A stretch of 64,000 bases of DNA from assembly GCF_000471905.2 (NCBI RefSeq), contig NW_006499435.1, positions 708,156 to 772,155 of the forward strand, given 5' to 3'. A model generated the notes under the pieces. It made no database searches. It saw only the letters and a list, made by a program, of their open reading frames with translations, and was not told the DNA's origin. Position 1 is the first letter of the stretch; each line of letters opens with the position of its first letter. Of the stretch, positions 34,005 to 46,189 are shown in pieces. A program made the position numbers and the translations under genes. This DNA is from Amborella trichopoda (taxonomy: Eukaryota; Streptophyta; Magnoliopsida; Amborellales; Amborellaceae).

Positions 34005-34435
34005 GGCAAGCTTTCTATTATTCCCAATCACAATATCACTTCTTTACATTATTTTATTTATAATTTTTTTTATAAATTATTTTAACATCAAATTTTAGAC
34101 TTCCAATCTTCAATTAAACTCGTACTAGTAAAAAAGATAAAACAAATATTTTTAATAAAATAAAATGATCAAAATACTTTTGAAAGTTACAAGGAGTATT
34201 TTGATCATTATATTTTATCAAAAAATTATTTTTAATATTTTTTTATAGGTACGCCCCAACGAGAAGATAGCACGTACTAAATTTCATATTCATACAACTT
34301 GTATAAAAAAACTAAAAATAAAATACTTTGAGACGTCAGATCTAAGATCAAACGATGAGTAACTCTCTTGGTCTGCTGGAAGATAGGAGGAAGATAGAAC
34401 TTCTATGCTGTAGGGGGACCATAGAAACCTTTCCC
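34005..34435 (-). mobile_element. MITE family C, copy C3, inserted in A5
   Basis: Reverse orientation. The left end GGCAAGCTTTCTAT is followed by a deletion to TCCCAATCACAATATCAC; the right end is GAACTTCTATGCTG, then CATAGAAACCTTTCCC. It lies between 8 A residues (33997-34004) and 9 A residues (34436-34444), consistent with a duplicated A-run target inside A5. Confidence 0.75.
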
Positions 34436-34568
34436 AAAAAAAAATAGATTTCAAGTTTTGAAAATGATATATCTTGTAATATATTTTCGGACCGTCAATT
34501 TTCAAAATTTTCAAGTTTACATAAATATACTTTATCTCTACTACTTTTAAAGCTTTAAATTTTATAAA

Positions 34569-34954
34569 GGAAACGTTTATATAGAGCCTAGGCTCTAAAC
34601 AATCAAATTAGAGTATACCTCAAAAAATTCACTAAAAGAGGTTGTTTTGATCTTCAAATATCATCAAATTGATCATCTAGACATCAAGATGCATGGACAT
34701 AAGAAAAAAATAGATTTCAAGTTTAAAAATAGTGCATATTGTTGTAACGCATTTTTGGACCGCCAAAATTTTCAAGATTTTCATAGATCCACTCAATCTA
34801 CACTATTTTTTAATCTTAAAATTTTATAATTAAAGATAATATATTTTTAGGCTATCATAAAAAATTTCAATACTAAAACCATATTTTTCGATACTATTTG
34901 AGGGTAGGTTCTAATTTGATTGTTTAAAGCTTCGGCTCTATACAAACCGCACCC
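34569..34954 (-). mobile_element. MITE family A, copy A6, inserted in A5
   Basis: 386 bp with both ends: GGAAACGTTTATATAGAGCC, then TAGGCTCT; and TTCGGCTCTATACAAACCGC, then ACCC. It is flanked by ATTTTATAAA (34559-34568) and ATTTTATAAT (34955-34964), a 9-of-10 match. The target lies in the TTTTATAATTA block of another family A copy. Confidence 0.85.
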
Positions 34955-35355
34955 ATTTTATAATTAGATATAAAAATATATTTTAAGGCTATCACAAAAA
35001 TTTCCAATATTAAAACCACATTTTTAGATACTATTTGAAGGTACACTTTACTTTGATTGTTTAGAGACTCCGCTTTGAACATACCGCAACCTTCTTTTAC
35101 GATTTATGTGATGTTGAAAAGGGAAAAAAATTACTTTCATTTTATTTTAATAAATAAAATTAAGTTAAAAAATATATTTTCAACCATGGTCGGATGATTG
35201 TAAACTTTTTAGAAGAGAGAAGCCGTACAGACATCCAATGCCTAGACAGCTTTTTTTGAAAGAAATGAAGCATTTTGGTCATCAAATAATGTCTAGAGTC
35301 CGTAGTTCGGACTCAACTAGGTCATAGAATTGATAAGGGATTTAGTTTCCTAAAA

Positions 35356-35728
35356 GGGTGCCGTTTGCATAGAGCCTAGGCTCTAACCAATCAAATTAGA
35401 GCCAACCTTCAAATGCTGTCGAGAAATGTGGTTTCAATATTGGAAATCTTTATGATAGTCTTAAAATATATTTTCATTGTTATTTATAAATTTTAAAGCG
35501 TTAAAAATAGTGTCGATCGACAGATCTATGAAATCTTGAAACTCGATGGTCCAATGCATAACAAAATACACTATTTTCAAAACTTGAAATCCATGTTTTT
35601 CTCATGTCCACGCATATTGATGTTGAGATGATCAATTTGAGTATTAAAACAACCTCTTCTAATAGAATTTTTGAGGCTGGCTGTAATTTGATTGTTTAGA
35701 GCTTTGGCTCTATATAAACTTTTCTCCC
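35356..35728 (+). mobile_element. MITE family A, copy A7
   Basis: Left GGGTGCCGTTTGCATAGAGC, then CTAGGCTCTAACCAATCAAA; right GTTTAGAGCTTTGGCTCTAT, then ATAAACTTTTCTCCC. Only a TAAAA match remains in the flanks. Confidence 0.8.
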
Positions 35729-36300
35729 AATAAAAACCGATCAAACGGTCGGTTGAACTCGTTTGACAAGATTTTTAAAATATTAAAAAATAAATAATAA
35801 TTTAAAAATATAAATATTATGAAAGAATCTTCCACTTTGTTGGATGAATTAATCAAAACCAATACTTCAAGCTAACAAAATCCAGTCAAATATTGATTTC
35901 GACGAGTTTTTACCTAACCTTATTTTTACTGCGGAGCAAACAGCCAAGGCAACGGTCAACGATGCAACTGGCTGGACCACCAGGTCATACTGACCTTGAT
36001 AACTATGGTCTAGCCGGTCCTTTTGGACTACATAAAAAAAGACAGGTGTGAAGGTTGTTGGGTTATTAGATGCCCAAACCATCCACACTTGGGGCTAGAA
36101 AAACAGGGCCAAGTTGGAGTAGTCAGTAAATTGGATGTCCCAATGCCCACATTACAATCTTTTGTGGCGAAGTGAAAGGATTTGATGCTCCTATGGGAGC
36201 ATATTTCCATTTGCTCCGTCGTGCTGAACTCAAGTTTGTATGTCAAATTTTAAAGGTTCTTGCTGCTATAGACCTAGTCCATAGCAATGCATAGTAGTAG
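35729..36300. other. Intergenic DNA, no gene seen
   Basis: The stretch 35830-36250 is of moderate GC and looks low-copy. Neither strand gives a splice-bounded or recognisable protein segment, so I leave it unassigned. Confidence 0.5.
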
Positions 36301-36301
36301 G

Positions 36302-36684
36302 ATGAGGTTCCTATGAGGCCTAGGCTGAAAACAAAATAAACTCTCATCTCAAATCCTAGTCTAGAAAGTACTTTCAGCGACAGATATGTCCGTGATGGCT
36401 CTAAATTTAATTTCCATCATTGGCAATAAAATTTGAAACTGAAAAAATAGTACGGATCTTGTGGAGGTATGAACATTTATTTTTTGGGCGAAATGGACGA
36501 TCTAGATAATTTATTACAATATACACTATTTAGAGTTTGAAATCTTTTTTTTTTACCACCATAATGTTCAATCCAAGATGATCCATGTAAAAGTTTTATA
36601 ATACTTAAATTGCAATTTTTTTGCAAGTTAGGAGGTGAGACTTAACTTCTTTTTTTTAGATCTGCAGCCCTGTCAAACCACTTT
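36302..36684 (-). mobile_element. MITE family B, copy B3
   Basis: Reverse orientation: left GATGAGGTTCCTATGAGGCC, then TAGGCT; right GGAGGTGAGACTTAACTTC, then TCTGCAGCCCTGTCAAACCA. The interior matches B4 (AATTTGAAACTGAAAAAATAG, GGATCTTGTGGA, ATGATCCATGTAAAAG). Confidence 0.65.
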
Positions 36685-36779
36685 CTTTAGTGGTCTTTTG
36701 GTGATTCCTGGAGTTCCAAGAAGCACTAAAATATGCATTGCAACGGACATTCTACAGGGCCGTTAGGTTTGTAGTGGTA

Positions 36780-36995
36780 AGGACCATTATAGATCTATTA
36801 AGTCTGGGATGCGAATAGCATGCGGACCAAGCCCTCACATTTAGAAATGCGGCGTCTCTTAAAAATCTATTGAGATGGATTTTTTGATTGAATTTTTAAA
36901 GACATGTAATCTCTAACATAGAGATCATGAATATGAAAAAATAAATAAAAATTGAAAACTATAAATAATAATTCTATTAAGAAAGCATTTGGAGT
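36780..36995. repeat. Dispersed repeat family I, partial copy
   Basis: It contains CATTTAGAAATGCGG, AATTTTTAAAGACATGTAATC, AGATCATGAATATG and AATAAATAAAAATTGAAAAC. The same block order occurs in the copies at 47965 and 60235. Confidence 0.4.
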
Positions 36996-36999
36996 GTTA

Positions 37000-37885
37000 G
37001 TTTCCATTGTTTTTAGATAGAGCACCTACTTGCGTCCATCTTTAAGATGGATGCTTTATACTTACTGAACCGCCAACATGTAAAAATGCGATCCAGCCCG
37101 CATGAAACAATTTTCCTTAAATCTGTATCTTTTTCCAACACTATGGACCGAACAAATCCATAGTAAGGGTATTTTAGGTATTTAAAAAACCAAGGGGAAA
37201 ATGGTATAGGCATTTTGTGTGAAAAATTTAGATTTTAAAAATTAAAACAAAAAAAAGAAAAAAGAGGGACATTAGCAATGATTTCTCTCTCTTTTTGTTT
37301 TCATAGAAGATTGTCATATAAGCTAATGGGCCTCTGGTATAGTATAGTCCCGATGGCCTGGATTGAACAAGAAGAGATGATTTGGATGGCCAAGAGCGGT
37401 GGACTCATTTATTCTAAATTTTTTGCGCAATTCTATTTTTTAAAAAAATTGTGCATGGAGAGGAGACCTAGGTGTGTGTAAATTTTGTGGTCTATTGCAG
37501 CCGTATTTTCAAAAAAAAATTATTAACACAAATCTAGCCATTCGTCTCTTTCAACTTCAATCCAGGCCAACCATCCCAATCGGCTCATATAATCATTTTC
37601 AACTTTTTATTTTAAAAACAAAATTTAAAAATAATACTCATAACAAATATTGTGCGTTCCAAACAAGGACAACACCGCCAATGGAAAACATTAGAGAATT
37701 CATTATAGAGCAAAGAAAACAATGTGAAGTCAAAAGAGAGTGGAGGTTAAGCTAGTTTGGATTCATATCTTGAACGTGAACATTGTGGCTTATATGTCCA
37801 TCCTTAGCTGAGATGTGGTCCAAGGAGAAAGGCATTTTTTAATTTTTCCTTTAGCACACATACTCTCATGATGCATACAAGCCAT
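37000..37885. other. Intergenic DNA, no gene seen
   Basis: No coding exon or clear repeat is supported. Short frames at 37278-37481 and 37474-37755 have no recognisable features. Confidence 0.5.
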
Positions 37886-38860
37886 TGTTCGATATGGTGA
37901 TATCCAAAATCACCCACCTAAGGAAATCTCATATTATGTGGGATTGAGATTGATATTGATAAGTTTTTTAAACGAAATAAAAATCCAAAATGATTAGAAC
38001 TCTTGGTTTTGAGATATATGTAACTTCTATGGGAAGTTTCATATTTGATGTGGATTTCTAACCTTATATGTGTGTGTGTGTGATGAAAGTACAGAGAATT
38101 TGTGTGCTCTATTTGGGTCACCATATGGGAAATGTAGCTTCATCTAAAGAGAGGTTGGGTCTCCTCTGTTCCAGAGGCAATGTCTCCCCTTAGAGAGAAG
38201 ATAGATAGCTTCCTACAGATTCATCTAAAGAAAGAGGTTGGCTCTCCTCTATTCCAGCGGCAAGGTCTCCCCTTAGAGAGAAGAGAGTTTCCTATGGATT
38301 CCTCTAAAGAGAGAGGTTGGGTCTCCTATGCTCCAAAGGCGAGGTCTCCCTTTAGAGAGAAGAGAGCTTCCTACGGAGAGAAATATTATGGATGTGTTTC
38401 TTGTAGATTAAGATGGCGGTTTCTTGTAGAGATGCGGTTCTTATAAAGATTTTGGGTGTGGTTTCCCCTTTTAGAGAGAAAAAGTCTCGGTTGCTCTCAA
38501 TGGTCTCTTCTTGGACAACGGTTTAGCTCTAAAATAGATATAGTCTCTTCCTGGACAACGGTCGAGGCTGTGGAATAACGATAGGTCTCTTCATGAACAT
38601 TGGTTTAGCTGTGGAATAGAGATGAAAGATCGGCGAGTCATGTCAATCGGGAGAGAGGGTTTAAAAGGGTTTGCCCGATTGGGTTTTGTTGAATATTAGA
38701 AAGGTAACTCTCTATCCCGAAATCTGTGATGTAACTTTTATTGGTATAATAGATTTCAATTTGCCGTACCCGTAGATGTAATCCTCTTGGGGGGAACCAC
38801 GTAAATCTTTGTGTTCTTGTGGCGTGTGTGTTTCATACTTTATTTCTCGTATTATGGCTA
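37886..38860 (+). mobile_element. Probable LTR (solo or truncated), family G, copy G1
   Basis: It begins TGTTCGATATGGTGATATCC and has AAATCACCCACCTAAGG, a TTGGGTCACCATATGGGAAA segment, three ~79-bp direct repeats (next entry), and a terminal part with GTAACTTTTATTGGTATAAT, AACCACGTAAATCTTTGTG and TGTTTCATACTTTATTTC. G2 at 50177 has the same blocks in the same order. TG start, a dispersed pair and a terminal U5-like T-rich block suggest an LTR. No internal retroelement domain is attached to it. Confidence 0.5.
38141..38378. repeat. Three ~79-bp direct repeats inside G1
   Basis: Each unit contains TCTAAAGA(A)AGAGGTTGG, (T)CTCCTCTGTTCCAGAGGCA-like and CTCCC(C)TTAGAGAGAAGA followed by AGCTTCCTA. 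The open frame through them arises from the repeat and is not taken as a gene. G2 has only one diverged unit, so the copy number changed after the copies separated. Confidence 0.8.
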
Positions 38861-39048
38861 ATGTTCTCCCCTATTTTATTTCTAACTGGATAAGTACACG
38901 ATCTTGCTAGGGTCCAACTTTTGGGATTCTTCTTTCCACATCTAAAAGGATTCTTAAATCCTAACAGCGATTTGCTCCCTCAAGTATGAAGACAGGTGGC
39001 TAGTTTGCATACTTTTAGATCAAATCAAACTGCGGTTATCCAAGGACT

Positions 39049-39535
39049 CCACCACCTTCTAATTCAGTTAAACCGAACTTTGATGGAAGTTCTTTTGAAA
39101 ACCTATATACAGCTGGTTTTAGTGGATTGATAAGAGATGATGTGGAGCATTACCATTTGTTCATATTCGGGCCCATGTAGTTTCACTACGGTAAATGAAC
39201 ATGAAGGTAGAGGGCTTTTGGAAGGAATAAAGCTTCTATCAAGGATTTGACAGAGGTAAGATTATAGAAGGTTATTATGCAAACATCATTGCATGGAGTA
39301 AAAGTTGAAGCCAATATGCATTGGAATCTTACTATAATCTTTCGTGAGATATGGGACATTCTACATAATCTAAATGTTAATATTGGTCATTACTATTGAG
39401 AGGCTAATGCTGAAGCTAATTTTTTTTGCCGAAGGACGTGTCCACCAATCATCGATCATTTCCTTCCGGTGATTATTATTTGTATCCACTTGCAATTTTG
39501 ACTTTTTAATGGAATTTCTTTATTACCGTTCAGAA
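39049..39535 (+). pseudogene. LINE-type RNase H remnant with 3' tail
   Basis: Translation across stops gives PPPSNSVKPNFDGSSFEN, TAGFSGLIRDD, then (N)EA-like and GVKVEANMHWNLTIIFREIW, and NVNIGHYY*EANAEANF. These follow the plant RNase H (RVT_3) pattern (LNFDGSS..NPG.AG.GG.IRD ... W.....I..I.......HV.REAN..AD.LA). The downstream sequence TTTTTAATGGAATTTCTTTA followed by a short A-run resembles 3' ends of plant LINEs. The polypeptide is broken by several stops. Only the 3' end of the element is present. Confidence 0.7.
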
Positions 39536-39769
39536 AAAAAAGTAAAATGATATTTTTACATGTGAAACTTTGTCGTCCACACCATTCCAAAAAAGAAAAA
39601 AAAAAAAACTTTGTTGTCCACATCCGAAAAAAAACAGGAAAAAACAAAAAAAGAATCTTGAGTTTGATTTGACCATAAATAAATTGGAAGATCTATGTTC
39701 ATTATAAAGACATTATTTTAAAATGCATATGAATTTTATTTTATTTTCTTTTTTTGTTGTCGAAGTAGC

Positions 39770-40230
39770 TTGATTGAGGAGGTTATATCCCCAATTTTGG
39801 GGTCCTAAGAAATTCTCCAAAATAAGGTCTTTCCCGAGCAAGTGAATCTCTAGAAACGCTCCCATGGGAGAATCGAAACTTTTGTCATTTTATTTTAGCA
39901 TAAGCAACAGAGTAATTTAAAAAGGAAAAGAGCCCGGCTTAATTGGTTACCGCAATACTACATCCTCGGCTCATTTCCTATCAAGGGTACGGGTACGAAG
40001 ATCTTCGTACTGATTCACCCACATAATAATTTAAAAGGGCAAAATTGCTATTTAGGAAAACAATTTCGATCCAAAATGCATAGATTTAATCACTAGATGT
40101 ATATATTATTTTTTAAAAAAAAATTGAATTCCTAAATACTTAGATTTAATCACAGGCAAGCTAGATCCTTGAAAAAGGCACCCATTGATTGGAGATCAAA
40201 AAGAGTTCTACAAAAAGCTACTATTGACAT
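39770..40230. other. Intergenic DNA with a partial family D repeat
   Basis: 39778-39900 contains GAGGTTATATCCCCAATTTT, matching family D at 17490. The remainder is AT-rich, with no gene seen. Confidence 0.4.
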
Positions 40231-40235
40231 TTGTT

Positions 40236-40530
40236 AGGGCTGGTAACAGTCCGGGCCAGCCCAGCCGAGCCCTAGAACCCAAAGGGCTGGCCAGCCCTGA
40301 TCGGGCCAAAAAGGGCCTGGCCCAAGTCCAGCCCCAGCCTAATCAGGGCCGTGCTAAATAAGATTTTAAAAATGAAGGACTAAACACAAAGAAAAAGCTG
40401 GCTTGACTTGGGCCCGGCCCTACCCTACCCTTAAGCTATGGTTGCCCAGCCCTTAGGCTACATTTTGTAGCCCAAGCCCTAGTTTTTAGAGCCTAACGGA
40501 CTGGGCCAACCACCCCCATTGCCACCTCTG
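40236..40530. mobile_element. hAT-like non-autonomous element
   Basis: Left TTAGGGCTGGTAACAGTCC, then GGGCCAGCCCAGCCGAGCCC; right ACTGGGCCAACCACCCCCAT, then TGCCACC. It is GC-rich at both ends with an AT-rich core, like the element at 22946. The 8-bp duplication is not recognisable. Confidence 0.5.
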
Positions 40531-40719
40531 ACAAAAGTTAGTTGATTGCACAACTTGAAAACTTCTTGAAATCACATAAATCAGAAGTGTGTGCACTCTA
40601 TAATTGATTGATGTCAATTTTCTTGCCATTTGTAATCTTATTCCATTCCTCTCATTAGTACCTTCCTTTTCCAAATACAATATGCGTGACACATTGTCTC
40701 CCCCATGAAAAATAAAAAT

Positions 40720-40920
40720 ATTGATTTAGCCAGCCTGATTTGGTTTAGGAAGATGATGGATTATATATAAACTTATTAGGAAGATGATGGATTATATATA
40801 AACCTATGCTCCACGACTTCCGAATACAGCGTGCCTAACAAATTTGAAATTGATTTAGCCAGCTCAATATGATTTGGAGATAATGGATTATATATAAAAC
40901 TATGCTCTATGGCTTGAAAT
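40720..40920. repeat. Local direct repeats
   Basis: GGAAGATGATGGATTATATA is repeated at about 40749 and 40781. A diverged third unit (GGAGATAATGGATTATATAT) lies near 40876 and is preceded by a second GATTTAGCCAGC. Confidence 0.7.
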
Positions 40921-41299
40921 CACAATCAATCTTATTTTCCGTAAAACATACACAATTGACAATTGAGTCCCACATTTGCACTACTAATCTGATCTTCACC
41001 AAATTCATATGGCCACCAGTTGATATTGTTTATTTCTCCTTTCTTCTCAAACGTGCAAAAATCAAAGGGTCCCATCTCATTTCTCATCGGAAAATGTAGT
41101 TTCAGTGTTTGAAACCTAAGTGATGGCCTCAAAGTCATCTCCACCCCCGAACAAGAAATGTGAAGCTCCGATACTAAAAATAGTGTTCATTTGCTGGACT
41201 ATAGACATTTGATGGTTCAAATAATATGTTACAAGATATGCTATTTTTAAAGCTTGAAATCATTTTCTTTTCTAGATCCCTATTTTAAAAAGTTTTTAA

Positions 41300-43190
41300 G
41301 AATTGCATTTTTGGCCAGAAATAATATGCAACGATCTTTTTTTTTTTTTTTTCCTGATATGTTAATGGTGGGAATAGAAAGTGTGACAACCTTCAAAATC
41401 AAAGATCTTAATATTTTCGAGGCTAAACCAAACAGCTATTTTTAATGTAAGATTGAGATCTCTTACCCTCTCATTGGGTGAGTCCTGCTTCCCACGTGTA
41501 ACATATTTGTCCACACGAGAGTGAGAGAGCGAGAGATGAGACATGGAGACAACGTACAAGATACAAAAGTAAGAGAAAAGGAGAGAAGTTATAATATTGA
41601 ATAGCACACTTGGTGGGGGAACATGTAGCCATAACTTTGGATCATGCACAAATAAATTATTCCTGAGGATAAATATTGGACTAATAAATATTACATGATA
41701 TGAAAAGTTGAATAGACCAATAGCTAGTGAGGATCATTTCTTGATAATGCAAAAATAATAGTTAAGTGAGATCCTTGATTTCATATAAGCTACCTAACCA
41801 AAATAATAACATTTAAAGGAGGCCCATGGCCGGGTCCAGCTTAAAAAGTTTTTATTCTTATATTGAATTTATTTATTAAAATTAAATAAAAATAAAAGAG
41901 AAAATAACTTATATATCTATTATATTTACCGTTATTACGATATTATTTTCAAGTTTCCATTATTATATATCTATAAATGTTTGTCAACTTCACGACACTT
42001 TTAAAAAAAGATGGATCTGCCTTTTTTTTGGTGTTTCAAAAACTGAAGTTTAGAATTTTTTGTTTTTCAAAAACCTAAAATTAATAATTTTTGGATTTTG
42101 AAAATCCGAATATAACAATAGGTGGCACAAGGTACAGAGAATCCATGGCAAGCTCATGAGTTTATTCAGGCTCCCTGAAAATGCAAAGGTCGATGAAGTG
42201 AAGGCAACAATGAAGTATTGGTCCATAATGTGACTGTTCCCAAGGTTGAAGCCCCAAATTTCTGACATTAAATCGGTCGAGATTTTAGGCTAATTGTTGA
42301 GTGTTTCTTCCGTTTTTCTTAGTTTTCCAGCTAATTATCTCAGTTCTTCTCTCAGTCTTTGGTGATCTTGTGCAAAATCTAATGACATTGTCAAAATATT
42401 TAGATTCATGGGTGTCAAAATATTTAGATTCATGGGTTCTCTGTGTGTATAATGAAAGTTGTTTTCCTCAATAATGGTGTTTATTATTCCTCTCAATCTT
42501 TGAAAAATGAAAAGCGAACAAAGAAATTTCAAAGTTAAAAAATGTTTGATAATTAAACAATGATGTTGTTTTTTTTTTATCTTGCAGTTAAATCAACAAT
42601 TGGTTGCGTTCTTCAGTTGCCGTTTCTGAAAATTTCTCAAAATTTGGTTGCTTGAGGCTTTATGATTCTCCTGCAAAGTTTCATCCGCTATTTTGCCTAG
42701 CAAGGGGAAAATGAAGTTAGGTAAACCGCTCTCTCTCTCTAACCCAACTCTCTCTCTCTATCACCTCTCTCTCTAACCCAACTCTCTCTATCTATCCCCT
42801 CTTTTTCTCTCTCATGCGAAAATTTTGAACATTTATGTTTTTGAAAAATCAAAATTGGCCAGTTCTATCTTTTTTTTTAAAAAAAAAGAGAAAAAACATA
42901 TAAATTAGGATTTTCAAAATTCAAAAATGTTTAATTTTCAATTTTTGAAAAAATTAGAAATTTTGAAGATTTCGGTTTTTGAAAAATCTAGCATATCAAT
43001 TGTTTATAAAAAAAAGTGTAATAAAGTTGAAAAAATTGGTATATGTGTAATAACATAAACGTAGAGGTAATCTTGTAATAATAATAAATATAACAGGTAT
43101 ACACGTTATTAAAATACTTTTGGAGGCATTATTTCAATCAAAAATAGAAATGAATTCCATTGAAATAATTATTTTATGAGAATAAGCAAA
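41300..43190. other. AT-rich intergenic DNA, no gene seen
   Basis: It includes a TCTC-rich block (42730-42815) and a duplicated TCAAAATATTTAGATTCATG (near 42390 and 42415). 41150-41290 is a degraded fragment with family A interior words. No gene is supported. Confidence 0.5.
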
Positions 43191-43346
43191 AAACATAGTT
43201 GATGCATATATTTTTCGGCCCAAACAAAAGCCAAAAGATTATGCGTCCAGCATATACTACATTTACTCTCTTAGGTAAAACCCTAAATGATAGTGTGTTT
43301 ACCTCAAAAAATTTGGGTTACATGCTCCTCAACTTAGCCACCAACT

Positions 43347-43421
43347 TAAATAATAATAATAATAATAATAATAATAATCATATTGTTGTTGTTGTTCTTA
43401 TTATTATTATTATTATTATGT
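43347..43421. repeat. (AAT)n and (TTG)n(TTA)n microsatellite
   Basis: Trinucleotide repeats AAT x~10, then TTG x4 and TTA x~7. Confidence 0.9.
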
Positions 43422-44651
43422 ATTTTACAATTTAGGTAGACATGAACTCCGAATATGAATTCTTTCCTCTTCTAAATACTCATCTAATAATTCTAAAATT
43501 ATCCCAAACTTTCAATTGAGAAATCCTCCTAAGAGGGAGCAAATGTATAATATGATCCTTCGGTGTTATGTTCTCAAGTGCCATAGCTATGAAATGATAA
43601 AAATTAGATAAATTTGAGGCAAATTTTACATAAGTCAAACCATGAACTACGACTAAATTATTTGGCCTGAAATAAGAGAGAGATATCGGGATAATTAATA
43701 AAAAATAAGGATTGTTTATAAAAACCATTTGCGTTTTTATACAAAGCGGTCGCAATCATTTTTATCTTTTAAATTTCACAATGGGTAGTTATAAGAGTGT
43801 CATTGAATAGATACAAAGTTCCAAACAAAAAAGACTCATCCCAAATCATCTGATTTAACATCTAATGAGTAGGAATAATTGTGACCTCCTTGTAATAAAA
43901 ATAAATAGTATCTTTGTAAGCAACTCCATTAAACTAAATGTTCTTCATTAGTTTACGAATGTAGTTAGCTATTTTTATCAAGTAGAGCAATGACAATGTG
44001 TTAGCTATTTTTATCAAGTAAAAAAAAATCGAAATAATAGTTTAGAATTAAAATATACATTTAAAAAATTGCTTAGCTTCAGTTAGATGGTTGCAAGGTT
44101 AAATTTGGGTAGTCCAACCGCCTAAAACTAGTCAAACAGTAGTTTTGATAGGTTTTCGACCCAACTGTTTTTTATCTTAGACTGAATCAGCCAAGACACT
44201 ACTCAATGGTCCAATCGATCGAGTCACTCAATCCAATTTTGATAATTGTGGTACAAACATCTTTAGCAATGTAGTAAGGAAGCAGTACCAATGGGATTTT
44301 GATTATCATGGTCATAGACTTGAGTCATACAGCAAGAGTTAGAGGCTGATTAGGCCAAAGACTGCCCAACTCGGTCGAGTCACACAACAAAGAAAAAGAA
44401 AAAAGAGGTATATAAACTATAAATAATTGTCAGACTCGCTAGATTTTTCGGGTTAATCATCTAGACCCATCAGTGTTTCATGCGTGAGTGACTCAGTGAG
44501 TCGAAACCAAAGTATGAAACACTTGGTTAACTCAACAGCCTCATATTTCATGCTTCATACTTGAAGAACAGTAGCTTCACTTAAAGGGTAGAGAAAGACC
44601 AAATAAAATGATGCACATGGATATAATCACATGGCCTGGAGGTTATCATTG

Positions 44652-45180
44652 TCCCATCCAGTGTTTGCAAACTGGAAACACTGGAACCAGGTGCAAACTG
44701 GAAACTGGAAACGGATTGACTGATACGGTTTTGGAAGGTTTTTGTGGTCTGGCTTTTGTGGTCTGGCCAAGTATTTAAAAAAAAAAAATCAAAAAACATT
44801 TTATAAAATCCTAAAAAATAAGGAATTTGTTTTTGAATATTTTTATCATATTTGGCAAAGATTAGCATGTGTTTTGGCCCTAAATTGTTATTTTTATATT
44901 TTCTCAACGTTTTTAGATGATTTTGAAAATACACTTGGGCACAAATCGATATTTTAAAATCCATTTTTTCACTAATTTTCAACTTCATTTGGACGCTCTT
45001 TGTTTACTCATGCTTTAAATGTATTTTTCATGTTTTTTTTAGATTTGTTTTATTTATTTTTTTACGCTTGTGCGATTGGGAGAGATTTGCCCGATTAGAC
45101 CGGTTGAACCAACTGGTTTACCGGTTACTCAGAACCAGCCCTTGGCTGGTTTTCTAGGCCGGATTCGATTTTCAAACACA
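44652..45180. mobile_element. Putative TIR element, ~530 bp
   Basis: Left end GTGTTTGCAAACTGGAAACA; right end, inverted, GGATTCGATTTTCAAACACA. Subterminal words AACTGGAAAC on the left and ACCGGTT/AACTGG on the right are mirrored. The core is AT-rich with no coding. TGTTTG...CAAACA ends and clustered subterminal ACCGGTT words fit a hAT-type element. No target duplication was found. Confidence 0.5.
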
Positions 45181-45584
45181 GTAAAATTTCTAAGAACCCA
45201 ATATCATCGTTTCTAGAAGCAACATCAATGGAACCTTCAAATGCCTTGAGCCACTAGACGAAACATGAAAAGCCATACAAGATTAATTAAATGGTTTATT
45301 TTTATTACTTAATTGGATAGCCTTTGACATTTTAAGACAAGGTTGGCAAGAGTGGGAAATGGACAGCTTTGAGAGTTTGTTACCTGGTGTTAGTTAAAGA
45401 CTAACACTGGAAAATGACACTTACTTGCTCCCTTCTTGTTTAGCTAAAGTTAAGCTTCACAAGGAAACCACTTTTCTTTTGTAACTATAGGGAGTAGGTC
45501 CATTGTTTTCTTTTGAATTTCCTTTCCATTAATTTCCATTAACGTTATCAAGAGTAATACACTCGCAAATATTTAGTGTTGGAA

Positions 45585-45968
45585 AATGGTTGGACAGGGC
45601 CGCAGCCCTATCAAAATAAGTAAACCTCACCTCATAATTCATCAAAAATAACCATTTAAGCACTAAAAAACCTTAAGATCGATAATCTCAGCTTGAACAT
45701 TAGGGTTGTGTACAAAAATTAGGATCTTAAGCTCTAAAATTGATGTATATTATAACAAATTATTTAGGCCATCTATTTTGCTTTAAAAATAAGTGTTCAT
45801 ATATCCGCAAGATCTGCATCATTTTTTGAGTTTCAAATTTTATTGGTGATGTTGAAAATTGATTTTAAAACCATCATAGACTTTCCTCGCCTAGAGTACT
45901 TTATAGACGAGGATTTGGGGTGAGGCTTTATTTTATTTTTATAAAGCCTAGTCCTTATAGAAACCTCA
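45585..45968 (+). mobile_element. MITE family B, copy B2
   Basis: Left AATGGTTGGACAGGGCCGCA, then GCCCTATCAAAATAAGTAAA; right GGGGTGAGGCTTTATTTTAT, then CCTAGTCCTTATAGAAACC. Very similar to B1 at 18033. Confidence 0.7.
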
Positions 45969-46189
45969 GCCTTTATAAAATTGAGCCTATGCAAATAATT
46001 GTTCATATGTAAGTTCATAATTATTGATACGGGTCTTTGCCGCATAAAAAGAGAAACTTTGAAAAAGTCAAAATTGTGAATCATATTGTTTTGGCTTTTT
46101 TTATTTTTCTAATGTTACTTTAATATCTTCGTAAGAATAGAATTCTAGACGTCATAATATGACACTTTCACTGTGAACATTGAGGGCTA

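Larger units (their letters stand above)
33932..35091 (-). mobile_element. Outer family A MITE (A5) interrupted by two other MITEs
   Basis: The pieces are 33932-34004, 34436-34568 and 34955-35091. Joined in order, they follow the family A interior: GGGAAAGGTT end, TTTTACTAAAAGAG, GGCATGAATACGAG plus A-run, ATAGATTTCAAGTTTTGA, GGACCGTCAATTTTC, TTTAAATTTTATA, ATTAGATATAAAAATATATT, GATTGTTTAGAGACTCCGC and GAACATACCGCAACC. The first piece has lost part of its terminal repeat. Insertions C3 and A6 split it. It starts about 130 bp upstream of the HD gene ATG. Confidence 0.7.

Noticed and set aside
36028..36246. Open frame in moderately GC-rich intergenic DNA
   Set aside because: No recognisable motif, start context or splice sites.
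38180..38446. 88-residue open frame with repeated LERRE/REKR motifs
   Set aside because: It arises from the three ~79-bp DNA repeats in the LTR-like unit. The repeat length and the diverged G2 copy do not preserve the frame.
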